This document shows, in pieces, positions 25,658 to 34,536 of a stretch of DNA of 64,000 nt. Location of the stretch: positions 62,001 to 126,000 of the IMG/VR virus record IMGVR_UViG_3300031788_000002. One strand, given 5' to 3'. The stretch is from a virus. Below the pieces are notes generated by a model. That model was not told the origin of the DNA. It ran no database searches and saw only the letters and a list, made by a program, of their open reading frames with translations. A program made the position numbers and the translations under genes. Each line of letters starts with the position of its first letter. The stretch's first letter is position 1.

Positions 25658-27111
25658 TGAACCATCCCCGCGACCTCAGCTGCCCCCTTAGAAATCTCAG
25701 CGGATTCTTGTTTATTTATTAGAGGGCGTGGAGGCTTAACAGCAGAAGCTTGCTTTGACTGCGCTTCGGTTTTCAGGACCGCTTGCGCTTCCTTGTCGGA
25801 TAGTTCGCCGTAGTAAGAAAAGTTGTGGGCGGGCATTCCGTGGATACGAAAACCGGAGAGCTTATAGCGTCGACATGCGCCCCCCATAACGAGGGCCAGC
25901 GTGTTGGCTCCCTTCTTCCACTCATTGATAACGCGAATGAGCATGGTGGCGTCTTGGCCAAGGGAGTCGGAGAACGCGACCTCTTCCGTGTTGGCGTCTT
26001 CATTCTTCGCGGCGTCCCGGTTGGCTTGAACGCTGGCGATGACGGGTATTTTCATATGAAGCACCACCTGCCGTAGGGCGCGGCTGATGTTGGCAACCCG
26101 CTCGTTAGGTTTCTTCGAACCGTGCAGGTCACTCATGAGGTACATGCCGTCGACGAATACAATGTGCGGTTTGTAGCGATCGATCTTCGATTCGAGCCAC
26201 GCGACGGTGTCCTGTCCAGGACGAACGTCTTGTGCCGAAAGGCATACGAAGGTCATGCGCTGTTTTAGAAGGCGCAACGAGTCGGCCACACAGTAGAAGC
26301 TATCGCGTTCTTCAGGCGTTAGACGCCCTGCGGTGAAGCGCTCGTAATCAACTCCAGCCATGGTGCAGCCGATGCGTTCGAAGATCTCATCGGCGTCCAT
26401 TTCCTTAGAGTAAATGAGAATGCGATAGGCAGGGTCGAGATCGATGATGAAGGCGGCGAGGTAACAAATGATCCAGCTCTTCATCGACTTCGGGCGTCCG
26501 TAGACGATGATGTAGTCGGTGCTTCGAATACCGAGCGTCGCCTTTTGAAGAGGTTCCCAAGGCCAGGGGCATACGGAAACCCGTTCCCCACGTGCCGCGG
26601 CTAAATAATTGTTCCAGACGCGGGGCATGGCGTCGGAGGCATGCACATCGATCTTACGCGGCGTGCAATCGTTGCGAAGGCTTGCCGCAGCTTCTTGAAG
26701 AAAGCCGACGGCGCGTGCCGGGTCCACTTCCACCAACTCGCCGACTTGCGCAACGAGCTGCCTCGTTTGAACCTTGATCCGGTCCTTGCGCACCTCAGCG
26801 CAAAGAGCGTCGGTGGTCATTGATTTATCGTCGCAGAGGGCAAAGTGAGGAAACTTCTGCATCAGCGCTTGGGGACCCCAAACGCTGCCCATGGTCTCCG
26901 GCGCGGAGTAGTAACCGAGGAGCTGAGTAAAGAAGCCCTTGGTTTCGGACATTGTGAAGTCGTCGTGCGTAATCCCCCATTGCACGACCGAGTTCAGGTC
27001 GCCGTTACTAATGATGCGCGATACGAGCTGATGCTGCCAACTGTACAGGGTACGGCGCTCCTTTCCTGCCCCCAGGATTGTTACGGGGGGTGACGACGGT
27101 ACGTCCCCCAT
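25654..27111 (-). CDS. DnaB-like replicative helicase
   Basis: The 485-residue protein has an N-terminal helical domain and a RecA-type motor. The P-loop reads GRPKSMKS (residues 205-212), where Met replaces the usual Gly before Lys; DnaB-type phage helicases can carry this form. Walker B is HIVFVDGMYLMSD, and MKIPVIASVQANRDA followed by DSLGQDATMLIRV matches the later DnaB motifs. It should form a hexamer and unwind the fork, partnered by the coupled primase. The first ATG has no clear Shine-Dalgarno, so the start is slightly uncertain. Confidence 0.82.
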   Translation of the reverse strand: MGDVPSSPPVTILGAGKERRTLYSWQHQLVSRIISNGDLNSVVQWGITHDDFTMSETKGFFTQLLGYYSAPETMGSVWGPQALMQKFPHFALCDDKSMTTDALCAEVRKDRIKVQTRQLVAQVGELVEVDPARAVGFLQEAAASLRNDCTPRKIDVHASDAMPRVWNNYLAAARGERVSVCPWPWEPLQKATLGIRSTDYIIVYGRPKSMKSWIICYLAAFIIDLDPAYRILIYSKEMDADEIFERIGCTMAGVDYERFTAGRLTPEERDSFYCVADSLRLLKQRMTFVCLSAQDVRPGQDTVAWLESKIDRYKPHIVFVDGMYLMSDLHGSKKPNERVANISRALRQVVLHMKIPVIASVQANRDAAKNEDANTEEVAFSDSLGQDATMLIRVINEWKKGANTLALVMGGACRRYKLSGFRIHGMPAHNFSYYGELSDKEAQAVLKTEAQSKQASAVKPPRPLINKQESAEISKGAAEVAGMVH

Positions 27112-27174
27112 GCGGTCTGCGCAATGAGGGACATTGGTACTACTAGGTGTGGTAGTTAGGAGACAGCGATCCCA

Positions 27175-27501
27175 CTACATATCGGGGACGTCGCTACCGG
27201 TCAGGTGCTCCGCGAGACCCATTGCCTGGGTTTTCGGTAGAGAGACAGCTCCAGGCCCGTCTACCCCATCTGAGAAAACGGTGCGTGCAACGTCCCCTTC
27301 CAGACAAGCGACAAACTGACGAAATGCGTCTTGGGTCGCTGGGCTCCATACGTTGCCGGTATGACGAATGAAAGCGGACACCCGCGTGGTAGGATTCATT
27401 AAAGCGCTGAGCACTTGAATCTCGGGTGTGTTTTTGGTGTAGTCGATGGTGAGACGCGCTAGCTGCACGCGTGTAAGAGAGCTGGTTCCATCAACGGGCA
27501 C
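27175..27501 (-). CDS. hypothetical protein of the replication operon
   Basis: The 108-residue product starts at GTG 27501, with AAGGA upstream. It is mixed alpha/beta with segments TRVQLARLTIDYTKN and AFRQFVACLEGDVART. No family, metal site or membrane segment is seen. Its place before the helicase suggests a replication accessory or loader, which is not supported by any motif. Confidence 0.5.
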   Translation of the reverse strand: MPVDGTSSLTRVQLARLTIDYTKNTPEIQVLSALMNPTTRVSAFIRHTGNVWSPATQDAFRQFVACLEGDVARTVFSDGVDGPGAVSLPKTQAMGLAEHLTGSDVPDM

Positions 27502-27510
27502 AGCGATTCC

Positions 27511-27834
27511 TTAAAGGATAGGAAGGCCCGCCGCGGCGGCGCCCTCGTTGAGAAGGCGTCGTCCCGTAATGAAACACGCCTCAGTGGTAAACGACAGCGC
27601 ACCCTCGGCGGAGGGGCAAGGACACGTCAAGGTGACGGTGTACCGTTGCTTGCTGTAGTCCTCGGAAGCGGTGGACAAGAGCACCGCAACAGTGCTTGTG
27701 AGTTCCCCCTTCTGTTCAGCGAAATGAGCTTGCTGTGCCATCAAGCGGAAGGGGTCTTCTTCCAAAGCGCCGCCGCTTTGTTGCGGAGAAATCCCGTACT
27801 TCTCGTAGAGGGCGTGCCAAGCGGGCGTGATCAT
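27511..27834 (-). CDS. hypothetical protein of the replication operon
   Basis: The 107-residue protein is coupled to the gene before it by an ATGA overlap. It has a helical start, a central beta stretch with TVAVLLSTASEDYSKQRYTV, and TCPCPSAEGALSF with two Cys residues, then a short end. No homologue was recognised and no function is proposed beyond membership of the operon. Confidence 0.5.
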   Translation of the reverse strand: MITPAWHALYEKYGISPQQSGGALEEDPFRLMAQQAHFAEQKGELTSTVAVLLSTASEDYSKQRYTVTLTCPCPSAEGALSFTTEACFITGRRLLNEGAAAAGLPIL

Positions 27835-28262
27835 GGAAGTACCATCGGCGGGGGTACGTGATAGTTCGGGGTTACCTTGATAACCTCGTCAACGACATCC
27901 TTGGGGATTAGCCTTTTCTCAGCGGCCAGCTGAAGCTTCTTCGGATCGATTTTGTAGACGACCTTGTTGGTGATCGTTCCCCCTGCGGAGAGAAAGGCAT
28001 CGTGTCCCACGGCCGCATAAAGAGCGTCGGCGTTCACGGTGGTGGTTTTTTGGTAGAACTCGAAGTCGCTGCAGGAGACACCGAGACCCCGCACGGCTTT
28101 CTCTGCATCTTCCCGCGTTGTGTTGTACGCTTCCAGCAAGCCATCAAGCACTAGAAAGAATGCTTGATTGGCTTGCTTGAATGCTTGCAGATTGCTCTTG
28201 GCGTTTTCAAACGCCGCCACTTCCGGGACCTTGCTTGAATCGACGTCGTTGTGTCTCACCAT
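27831..28262 (-). CDS. hypothetical helical protein
   Basis: The 143-residue product starts at an ATG that overlaps the end of the uracil-DNA glycosylase gene and follows GGAGG closely (the GTG at 28259 is an alternative with better spacing). The N-terminal half is helical (AKSNLQAFKQANQAFFLVLD) and the C-terminal part is basic (VVYKIDPKKLQLAAEKRLIP) and ends in a Pro-rich tail. It was not recognised. Confidence 0.5.
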   Translation of the reverse strand: MVRHNDVDSSKVPEVAAFENAKSNLQAFKQANQAFFLVLDGLLEAYNTTREDAEKAVRGLGVSCSDFEFYQKTTTVNADALYAAVGHDAFLSAGGTITNKVVYKIDPKKLQLAAEKRLIPKDVVDEVIKVTPNYHVPPPMVLP

Positions 28263-29122
28263 TCCTCCTCACCCGCAGCGCCATCAAGCTGCGACGCACT
28301 GACTGTTTCAGGGGCTACGACCTCGCCGTAAACCGTTTGCATGTAGCTTGCGTAGTACCGTTTGACGGCGCTGAGCCCGGATGCAAACTTCTCTTTGGGA
28401 CTGCCCGTGCTCTTGTCAGAGAAGCAACGAAGAACGTAGGCAGGGTGAAGCAAGGGCACGACGGGGTATTCCACGACGCTTTGCTGCGTGGGCATGATGT
28501 ATTCCCCGCGCACCTTGTGACGCCACACGCCCTTCGGCGTGAGCTGCGCGCGATGACCTGCGCCGGGAAGCTTCAAAACGGTGCCCGGGGCACCCACCAT
28601 GTCGGGTTTCAGCTCCCCGGATTCTTGAAGTACTTTGAGTGATCGTCCGAGAACGGCTTCGGCCGCTGTGGCTCCCAGGGTTACGATGAGAATTGGATCC
28701 ACCGCGTAGATTTCTTGTTGAAGGCGCGGTAGACACGCGGCCCGCTGAACAGTATTGGGGGCTTCATCTTGTTCGACGGGTAAAGAAACGCCTTTGCGCG
28801 TTACGAACTTCTGGCGTCCTTCACCATCCAGTTGATAGATGAAGGAGCGGCAGCACACGGCGTTTGTGATGTAGAAGTGCTTGATGCCGATGGCTTCAAG
28901 AACGGTGCGCAGGAAGCGACCACTCTTGCCTATGAAGGGGCGCCCCTCTTCGTTTTCCTCACGTCCAGGGCCTTCGCCGATGAACATGATGGCACCCTGA
29001 GCGCCTTCGCCGAATACGAAGGCGCCCCCGGTTTCTTGCCGGACCTGCCCAAGATTGCAGGCCGTACAGGTCTCCCATTCTTGTCGAAGAACGGTGAGGC
29101 TCTTTCGGTAGTCAGGGGTCAT
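28256..29122 (-). CDS. family 4 uracil-DNA glycosylase
   Basis: The 288-residue protein matches iron-sulfur uracil-DNA glycosylases. C-x2-C lies at residues 19-22, GEGPG at 49-53 followed by EEGRPFIGKSGRFLR, a third ligand candidate sits in ITNAVCCRS, a fourth in RAACLPRLQQEI, the strand is ILIVTLGATAAEAVLG, and the late HPAYVLR supplies the uracil-site His. It would remove uracil from DNA. Linked to a replication operon, it implies repair of deaminated phage DNA, although host-DNA attack or dU handling are alternatives. An insertion at about residues 95-118 and a 40-residue tail are longer than usual. Confidence 0.82.
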   Translation of the reverse strand: MTPDYRKSLTVLRQEWETCTACNLGQVRQETGGAFVFGEGAQGAIMFIGEGPGREENEEGRPFIGKSGRFLRTVLEAIGIKHFYITNAVCCRSFIYQLDGEGRQKFVTRKGVSLPVEQDEAPNTVQRAACLPRLQQEIYAVDPILIVTLGATAAEAVLGRSLKVLQESGELKPDMVGAPGTVLKLPGAGHRAQLTPKGVWRHKVRGEYIMPTQQSVVEYPVVPLLHPAYVLRCFSDKSTGSPKEKFASGLSAVKRYYASYMQTVYGEVVAPETVSASQLDGAAGEEEW

Positions 29123-29125
29123 GAA

Positions 29126-29575
29126 TCAACCAAGAAGGATTTTCTTCGCGTCTCTTGTGCCTTCGTTCGGCAAGGACTTTGCCAGGGTCAAGTTGGCGCT
29201 TTGCGCTCGAGCGCGAAGCAGCCCGGTTAGCAGGTTCTCACGCATGCTGCTGTAGGCGCGCGCCTCTTCTTCTTCCATCTCGGAGAACCGTCGGATGTTC
29301 TCGATGTGTACCGTGAGCGTAACCGGCGCGTTGGACAGGTCGAGAGGCAGCAATACCGGGTCGTAGGCCGCGTGGAGGATGCCCTGCGGGGTTGGAACAC
29401 GAATCGGTGCGCAGTGCAGCTCGAAGGCATCGTAGACGGTTGCAACGTCGCCGGCCTGGGCCTTGTGGTACCGGCACCCATCGCCAATGCGGCAAACCAG
29501 CCGACGGGTGCCCGAATCCACTACCGCCCAAACAGTTCCATCGTTGTTGCTGGGGGCTTCATTCTTGATTTCCAT
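29126..29575 (-). CDS. hypothetical protein overlapping the SF2 helicase end
   Basis: The ATG at 29575 was chosen because starts further up would run deeper into the helicase gene; the overlap is then 55 bases. The 149-residue product has a beta-rich first half (TVWAVVDSGTRRLVCRIGDG) and a charged helical second half (FSEMEEEEARAYSSMRENLL). No family is recognised. It lies between a helicase and a glycosylase gene, so a DNA-linked accessory is possible. Confidence 0.5.
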   Translation of the reverse strand: MEIKNEAPSNNDGTVWAVVDSGTRRLVCRIGDGCRYHKAQAGDVATVYDAFELHCAPIRVPTPQGILHAAYDPVLLPLDLSNAPVTLTVHIENIRRFSEMEEEEARAYSSMRENLLTGLLRARAQSANLTLAKSLPNEGTRDAKKILLG

Positions 29576-31299
29576 GATGACGGGAATCCTACGAGGATCG
29601 GTTCGTACGGTCCGCCTTCCTCGGCAGGCCAGGACCGTAAGTGGCTTATCAGCTTTTTCGCCATGCCGATGCACTGGCCAACGTCGTCCACGATGCCCAA
29701 GAGCAGCGGCGTCTTTTTGTCAGGTTCTGGCCGCGTCGGGCGGCCTAGCAATTGTTGTAGACCTGGCTGTTGTGAAAACAGCGAGGAAAGGATGATGGTG
29801 TCAAGGCGCTGGCAGTCGTACCCTTCTTTGCCGTACTTGGTGATGGAGAAGATGACGTCGCGCTCAGCCACGAAGCGGTTGCGTACACCCGGGTCGACCT
29901 CGTACGTCAGCAGCCCTGCCTGGGTTGTGACCGCAAGCAAATCGTGGATGTATGCGCGTTGCCGTCGCTCGAGCTCATTTTGGAGCTTGCGGGCTACAGC
30001 AACTTGACGCTCAATTTGTTGCAGGCCCACGAGCTCCGCACGAAGGGTCTGCTGTTCGAGGGCCGTGATCCCCTTCGTGAGGCGCGCTTCAATGCACGCT
30101 TTGCGCCGCTGCATCTTCTTCAGGTCCTTGGGCGGCACTAGGAGGGGGCTCAACTGTTCCCCCACATCGGCGGGGGTAGGCAAGGGGATGTCCGTGTAAA
30201 GCGGGTGCCCCGGGCGCTCCCAGCACGACGTCAAGTTGACGACCTCATCAACGCTGTTCGAGAGCACCAAGACCACCCGTTTGTTTTGTCGCGCTTCGTG
30301 CACCAAGCGCAGGAGTAAATTGACGCGGGGTGGGCATTGCCCGAAGTAACTGCTGAGCTTTGAGAGATGTACCTCGCCGTTGACGTCAACTACTTTGGGC
30401 GCGACGGTGGGGTCCTTCATGTCGACACCTACGCCACTCCAGATGAAACTGAAGGTGGGTAGAAGCAGCGGCGTTAGATTCTTGTAAACGATGGGGCCTA
30501 CGTGTCCTTCAGAAAGAACGTGGCGTCCATCCGTGCGCTCGGGGGTTGCCGTCAACGAAATGCGCATGCCGTAGAACATGTCGGCGGTTTTGGAGAACAG
30601 GGGTGCTGGGCAATGGTGGCCTTCCTCAAAAAAGATAAGCCCGAACCATCGGCGTGCTTCTTCCGGAATGGTGTCCGCCCAGTTAGCGATGGAATGGTAC
30701 GTCGCAAGGACAATGCCGTGTTGCCATTCCTTTTTCCCCAGGGCGTAGACACCTACACCGCCCGGAACAACAAGACACGCGTTGATCTCTTTTTGCCACT
30801 GGTAGAGCAGCTGCGTGTTGTCCACCAGGATTAGTGCAGGTACACAGCGCCGGGCGATGAACTCAAGGGCAATAATCGTTTTTCCGCGGCCACATGTTAA
30901 TTGCAGTACACCACCTTGTGAACTCTCGAGCGCCTCAAGGCTTAGCCTTTGAATGTTGTTACCTGTGGGTACCAGAATCTTGTGGCCGCCCACCGTTTTC
31001 TCGATTTTGTGGTCGAGCTTTATACGGCTAGTAAAATTGATGGTGGGGTACTGACGCGGACGACAGTCAATGACAGGGCAGGGTAACCGCACGGGGTCCC
31101 AGAAAGCGCGAGGTATTAAAAGGTGAGCGGGCGCTTCCTTCCAGAGATAATCGATGCGCGTATGGCCTTCGGCACCATACGCGCTCGAACTCTCATACGT
31201 GAGCGCGCTCTTCACGCTGTTCACGTCAATGAGATACTTCGGGATCCAAAGGTAGCGGTCGAGGTACGCCTTGTCGGGATCCCGGCGAATGACTTTCAT
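29521..31299 (-). CDS. SF2 DNA helicase, UvsW/T5 D10-like
   Basis: The 592-residue protein has an N-terminal domain of about 115 residues and then a two-lobed SF2 motor: QLTCGRGKT as motif I (ending near 141), FFEEGHH (224-229) in place of DEAH, SLTATPERTDG as motif III, and QQLLGRPTR as motif VI. A likely coiled coil (about residues 400-450) is inserted in the second lobe. Such helicases remodel branched DNA and R-loops in T4-like replication. Glu replaces the first Asp of the DEAH box. The start overlaps the upstream stop as ATGA. Confidence 0.8.
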   Translation of the reverse strand: MKVIRRDPDKAYLDRYLWIPKYLIDVNSVKSALTYESSSAYGAEGHTRIDYLWKEAPAHLLIPRAFWDPVRLPCPVIDCRPRQYPTINFTSRIKLDHKIEKTVGGHKILVPTGNNIQRLSLEALESSQGGVLQLTCGRGKTIIALEFIARRCVPALILVDNTQLLYQWQKEINACLVVPGGVGVYALGKKEWQHGIVLATYHSIANWADTIPEEARRWFGLIFFEEGHHCPAPLFSKTADMFYGMRISLTATPERTDGRHVLSEGHVGPIVYKNLTPLLLPTFSFIWSGVGVDMKDPTVAPKVVDVNGEVHLSKLSSYFGQCPPRVNLLLRLVHEARQNKRVVLVLSNSVDEVVNLTSCWERPGHPLYTDIPLPTPADVGEQLSPLLVPPKDLKKMQRRKACIEARLTKGITALEQQTLRAELVGLQQIERQVAVARKLQNELERRQRAYIHDLLAVTTQAGLLTYEVDPGVRNRFVAERDVIFSITKYGKEGYDCQRLDTIILSSLFSQQPGLQQLLGRPTRPEPDKKTPLLLGIVDDVGQCIGMAKKLISHLRSWPAEEGGPYEPILVGFPSSWKSRMKPPATTMELFGR

Positions 31300-32156
31300 G
31301 GGCGGTGGAAGTACGCCGTCCAGGGATAGTAATCTACGATATTCAGCGCGGTCATAAGCCCTCCCTTAATTGCACCCCGGCCTAGCGCAGCGGCAGCCAT
31401 GCGCCAAATATCTTGGGGTTTCACCGGCGGTGGTTCGGGTACGGTGAGAAACGAACCTGATTGAACGCCGGGTAGAATGTGGTTTTGTGGTGCGTATGCG
31501 GGGACGCTAGCGTTCTCCGGAGCGACGAGTTGTACCGGCATGTGCTGGGGCTGGCTCGCGAAGTAACTTCCGTGAACTGCGTAGGCTTGTTGTTGCTGTA
31601 CCGGGTACGCTTGCGTTTGGGTCCCTTGTTGTACAGGGCGTTGGTACATAGACTGCACCGGGTATTGGGGCTGCGCTTGGTAAGTTTGCTGTACTTGCGG
31701 TAGGGGTGCCGGCAGCCGTGTTTGATTCGCGAGCGCTTGCTGTAGCGAGCTCATCTGTTGAATGGGCGTCGGGTAGGTTTGCGACGTACCGGGCATCATC
31801 GCCGGTGGCATGACCGGGTGCGGCGTCGGCGTTGGCGCCACCGGTCGGGAAGGGATCATCCCTAGAATGGTCGGGCTCGTGTTGGGTTCAATCTGTTGAC
31901 GTACGGGTACATTCATAGACATTGCTTCCTGACAGCGACCATAAAAAGAACACGCCTCCCTTTGATGCGTTGCGCCTGACCAATAGCTTGTGTCATTGCC
32001 CCCCGCGCATTTAACGTTGTTTGGATCGTGCTTGACGCCAAAGCATAGGGGGCCAACCCAGCCGCAAGACGCGCACACGCTCTCTTCAGACCCGTTGGCA
32101 TTGCACGCCGTTTGAACCGTGTGTCGTCTGCAGCTTGGGCAGAGCGCGCTTTCCAT
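31296..32156 (-). CDS. zinc-ribbon protein with PQ-rich disordered tail
   Basis: The first gene of the minus-strand replication operon follows GAGGAGG three bases before the ATG. Residues 1-80 hold CPSCRRH, CASCGW, a further CFGVKH and ACSFYGRC, enough for one or two zinc sites. Residues 85-240 are rich in Gln, Pro, Tyr and Val and look disordered. A short helical end (AAAALGRGAIKGGLMTALNI) follows. The design matches the PQ-rich tail of the 23153-24511 product. Function is unknown. Confidence 0.5.
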   Translation of the reverse strand: MESALCPSCRRHTVQTACNANGSEESVCASCGWVGPLCFGVKHDPNNVKCAGGNDTSYWSGATHQREACSFYGRCQEAMSMNVPVRQQIEPNTSPTILGMIPSRPVAPTPTPHPVMPPAMMPGTSQTYPTPIQQMSSLQQALANQTRLPAPLPQVQQTYQAQPQYPVQSMYQRPVQQGTQTQAYPVQQQQAYAVHGSYFASQPQHMPVQLVAPENASVPAYAPQNHILPGVQSGSFLTVPEPPPVKPQDIWRMAAAALGRGAIKGGLMTALNIVDYYPWTAYFHRP

Positions 32157-32257
32157 AAACCTCCTCGGGGGCTAGCGGGGCTTGCCTCCAGTTCTCTTAT
32201 GCCTGCGCTACCCGCTACTCTTTCGGCTATTACGGCGTGCTAGTTTGAGGGAGCGCT
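32157..32257. promoter_or_regulatory. divergent region between replication and portal operons
   Basis: The 101 bases separate the first gene of the minus-strand replication operon from the first gene of the plus-strand portal operon, so divergent promoters are expected. Good ribosome-binding sites are visible at both ends (GAGGAGG for the minus gene, GAGGGAG for the plus gene). No standard promoter boxes could be assigned. Confidence 0.3.
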
Positions 32258-33694
32258 ATGCAAAAACTCAGTGGTATGATCCTGGACCCCTTCGACGATG
32301 CCGAAGGCCGCGTGATGCGCGCGCTCTATCCTCGTTATGAAGATGTACCCTCTTTTGTGAAAACCGCGATGACGGTTTCCCAAGAGGAACTTCAAGCTCT
32401 TCCCGACGATGTATTCGCCTTGGTGTTGCGCCAGGGGGATGTAACTCTTCGCAAGTATGCGTGTGTCGATACAGGGAATACCGCGTTGAACGTGGGGTAC
32501 TTCTTGGCCACTTTCGACAAACTCCCCGTCGAAGCAGTGAAGGTAGCGGCGCACAGTTTGATCACGGCGTGCGGCTGGTACGACATCGATCCGCCTGAAG
32601 CATTGAAGAAGCTGAGCACGGGGCTTTTGCCTACGGTGGGGCGCCAACGGGTGTGGAAGGACAGTGAGGGTACGCTGTACGGAAGCGATGGATCGAGCTG
32701 GGATCTTCAAAAGACGGCGGATGTTATCGGCACGATGGACATGCCCACGCAGGCGCCCATGGATAGCGTGGTGCGTAAAAAGCCGGCGCTGTCCGTCGCG
32801 AAGACAGCGGAAGAAGGCATCGCGCACCTGGTGGACACGGATAAGAAAACCGAAGGGGACGACGACACCGTACTCGAGCAGACGTTCGGGATTACTGCGA
32901 AGAATCCAGCCAAGGAGCCACAAGTTACGGCGGTGCTGCGCCCGCATGTGGACGTGACGGATAAAGAACCGCCGAAGCTGGTGAGCGAGAAGACCGCACG
33001 GTATTACGCGCTGCCCTATGCGCAGCGTTACCCTCTCGATACACATGCGCAGGTAAAAGCGGCGAGCGCGTACTTCGATGCGTATGTCCGCCTTATGGCT
33101 CCAGAGGATCGCCACACGTTCGCGGTCAATCTGGTGAAGCGCGCCGAGCCGCTTTCCATCGGTCTAAGCAAGACCGCTATGCAGTACGGGCAAACCGCGT
33201 ACGCACCGGCGGAACACATTGAAGCGTGCATCGAAGGGCGCGTTCAGCTGCTTCAGCCCCACGTGGATGGATTTACGGAGGCGGAGAAGACCGCGAGCCA
33301 GCATGCCATCGGTCTTTACCAGGAGCTGTTTCACAGCCGGGCGCTTTTAACTCCCCCGGTGTTTGCGCGGACGCTTTCGGATATCGATAAGCTGGCGGGT
33401 CTTGATGAATTTTGGGACCAAGACGTTGTCGACCCCTTCCTGTCCACGTTCTATAAGACCGCGGAACAAGATGATTCGAGCGATGCCCTCATCGTGGGTA
33501 ACGAATACATGCGCTTGACGGACTTGAAAGCCCTTGCGGCTAACAAACCCGCTACGTTGCGAAAGCGGTTCAGCGAAGAGCTTGTTACGGCGTTCCAGAA
33601 GGATCCGGTGGGTATCTTCGAATCGCTCCCCCTGGACCAACGCTTGGTTTTGATGCGCATCGCTAATGGTGCAACCGAAACGCGAATGGCGTAG
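32258..33694 (+). CDS. virion-cluster protein with seven KTA motifs
   Basis: GAGGGAG lies just before the ATG. The 478-residue protein has no recognised fold but holds seven Lys-Thr-Ala triplets (for example SFVKTAMTV near residue 35, EKTASQH, YKTAEQD) spread along it. The same motif is enriched in four other head-region proteins here. It is the first gene of the operon that leads to the portal, so a head or connector protein processed during maturation is a reasonable inference. The middle (about 185-240) is acidic and probably flexible. Confidence 0.5.
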   Translation: MQKLSGMILDPFDDAEGRVMRALYPRYEDVPSFVKTAMTVSQEELQALPDDVFALVLRQGDVTLRKYACVDTGNTALNVGYFLATFDKLPVEAVKVAAHSLITACGWYDIDPPEALKKLSTGLLPTVGRQRVWKDSEGTLYGSDGSSWDLQKTADVIGTMDMPTQAPMDSVVRKKPALSVAKTAEEGIAHLVDTDKKTEGDDDTVLEQTFGITAKNPAKEPQVTAVLRPHVDVTDKEPPKLVSEKTARYYALPYAQRYPLDTHAQVKAASAYFDAYVRLMAPEDRHTFAVNLVKRAEPLSIGLSKTAMQYGQTAYAPAEHIEACIEGRVQLLQPHVDGFTEAEKTASQHAIGLYQELFHSRALLTPPVFARTLSDIDKLAGLDEFWDQDVVDPFLSTFYKTAEQDDSSDALIVGNEYMRLTDLKALAANKPATLRKRFSEELVTAFQKDPVGIFESLPLDQRLVLMRIANGATETRMA

Positions 33695-33708
33695 GGTAAG
33701 GCCGATAC

Positions 33709-34536
33709 ATGCCGACCTTGCTCCGCCCCGACGATCCGGATATTCAGAAGCTCGAGCGGCTTGCGGTTAAAGGAACGAGTGAAGACGAAGCCAAGACGCT
33801 GGCGCAGCTTCTTCAAGAAGAACCCGAAGACAACGCCACGCAAGTCGCTGAGGTGCTCGAAACGCCAAGCACCAAAGTGGTTTCTTCGGCGGCTCCTTCA
33901 CCGACCACCATCAACCTGTTCCAACATCCGGACGCGCACCCCTATGTGCTCGACGTGGCCCTTCTTCGTCGCTATGGCCCGGCATGGATGGGTTGGGAAC
34001 CCGACCTCTTAGAAGCCAAGATCCTGCTTGATTTCCACACGCGCAGCATCAGCGATCTGACGCGCGACAAGATTCAAGCACTCAAGACGCTTCATCTAGT
34101 CGACACGTTCTGGGATTCGTGGCTCGTGTTTGTACCCTGCGCCATGGCCTTGTCCGGGGTGCATGCGGACTTTCGGGTCCTGAACGCTTTGACCGTCCCC
34201 CAAGCCATGATTGCGGTCGACATCGCGGCCAAGCTGCGTACCGACGTACCGTACAGCCTTGACGTGCGTACGTACCTCGCGGTGGTGCACCTGCACGACG
34301 GCATGGTGTGCCCGATCGAACCCCTGACCGATATCGTGGACGTCGATACGTCGCGTTACGATCTCGACGTACCCAAGATTCGAGCTCAATGGGATGCGGT
34401 GCGTAAAGACGATCGAGCGCCGGAAGGGTTAACACCCGAAGCGGTTCAGCTACAGCGCATGCTCGAAGCCCATCATCTTTTAGAGGAGAGCCGGCAGCAT
34501 CTGAGCGACCAGCTGCCCCTTGTTTACCATGCTTGA
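33709..34536 (+). CDS. virion-cluster hypothetical protein
   Basis: The 275-residue product has an acidic, flexible start (EDEAKTLAQLLQEEPEDNA), then a folded part with ARRYGPAW-like aromatic content (RYGPAWMGWEPDLLEAKIL) and a helical end. It overlaps the next gene by eight bases and lies two genes before the portal. The position suggests a head or connector role, but there is no family match. Confidence 0.5.
   Translation: MPTLLRPDDPDIQKLERLAVKGTSEDEAKTLAQLLQEEPEDNATQVAEVLETPSTKVVSSAAPSPTTINLFQHPDAHPYVLDVALLRRYGPAWMGWEPDLLEAKILLDFHTRSISDLTRDKIQALKTLHLVDTFWDSWLVFVPCAMALSGVHADFRVLNALTVPQAMIAVDIAAKLRTDVPYSLDVRTYLAVVHLHDGMVCPIEPLTDIVDVDTSRYDLDVPKIRAQWDAVRKDDRAPEGLTPEAVQLQRMLEAHHLLEESRQHLSDQLPLVYHA

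Noticed and set aside
29576-29674. Longer start for the 149-residue protein at 29674
   Set aside because: It would overlap the helicase gene by over 150 bases with an Arg-rich non-coding-like leader; ATG 29575 is more plausible.
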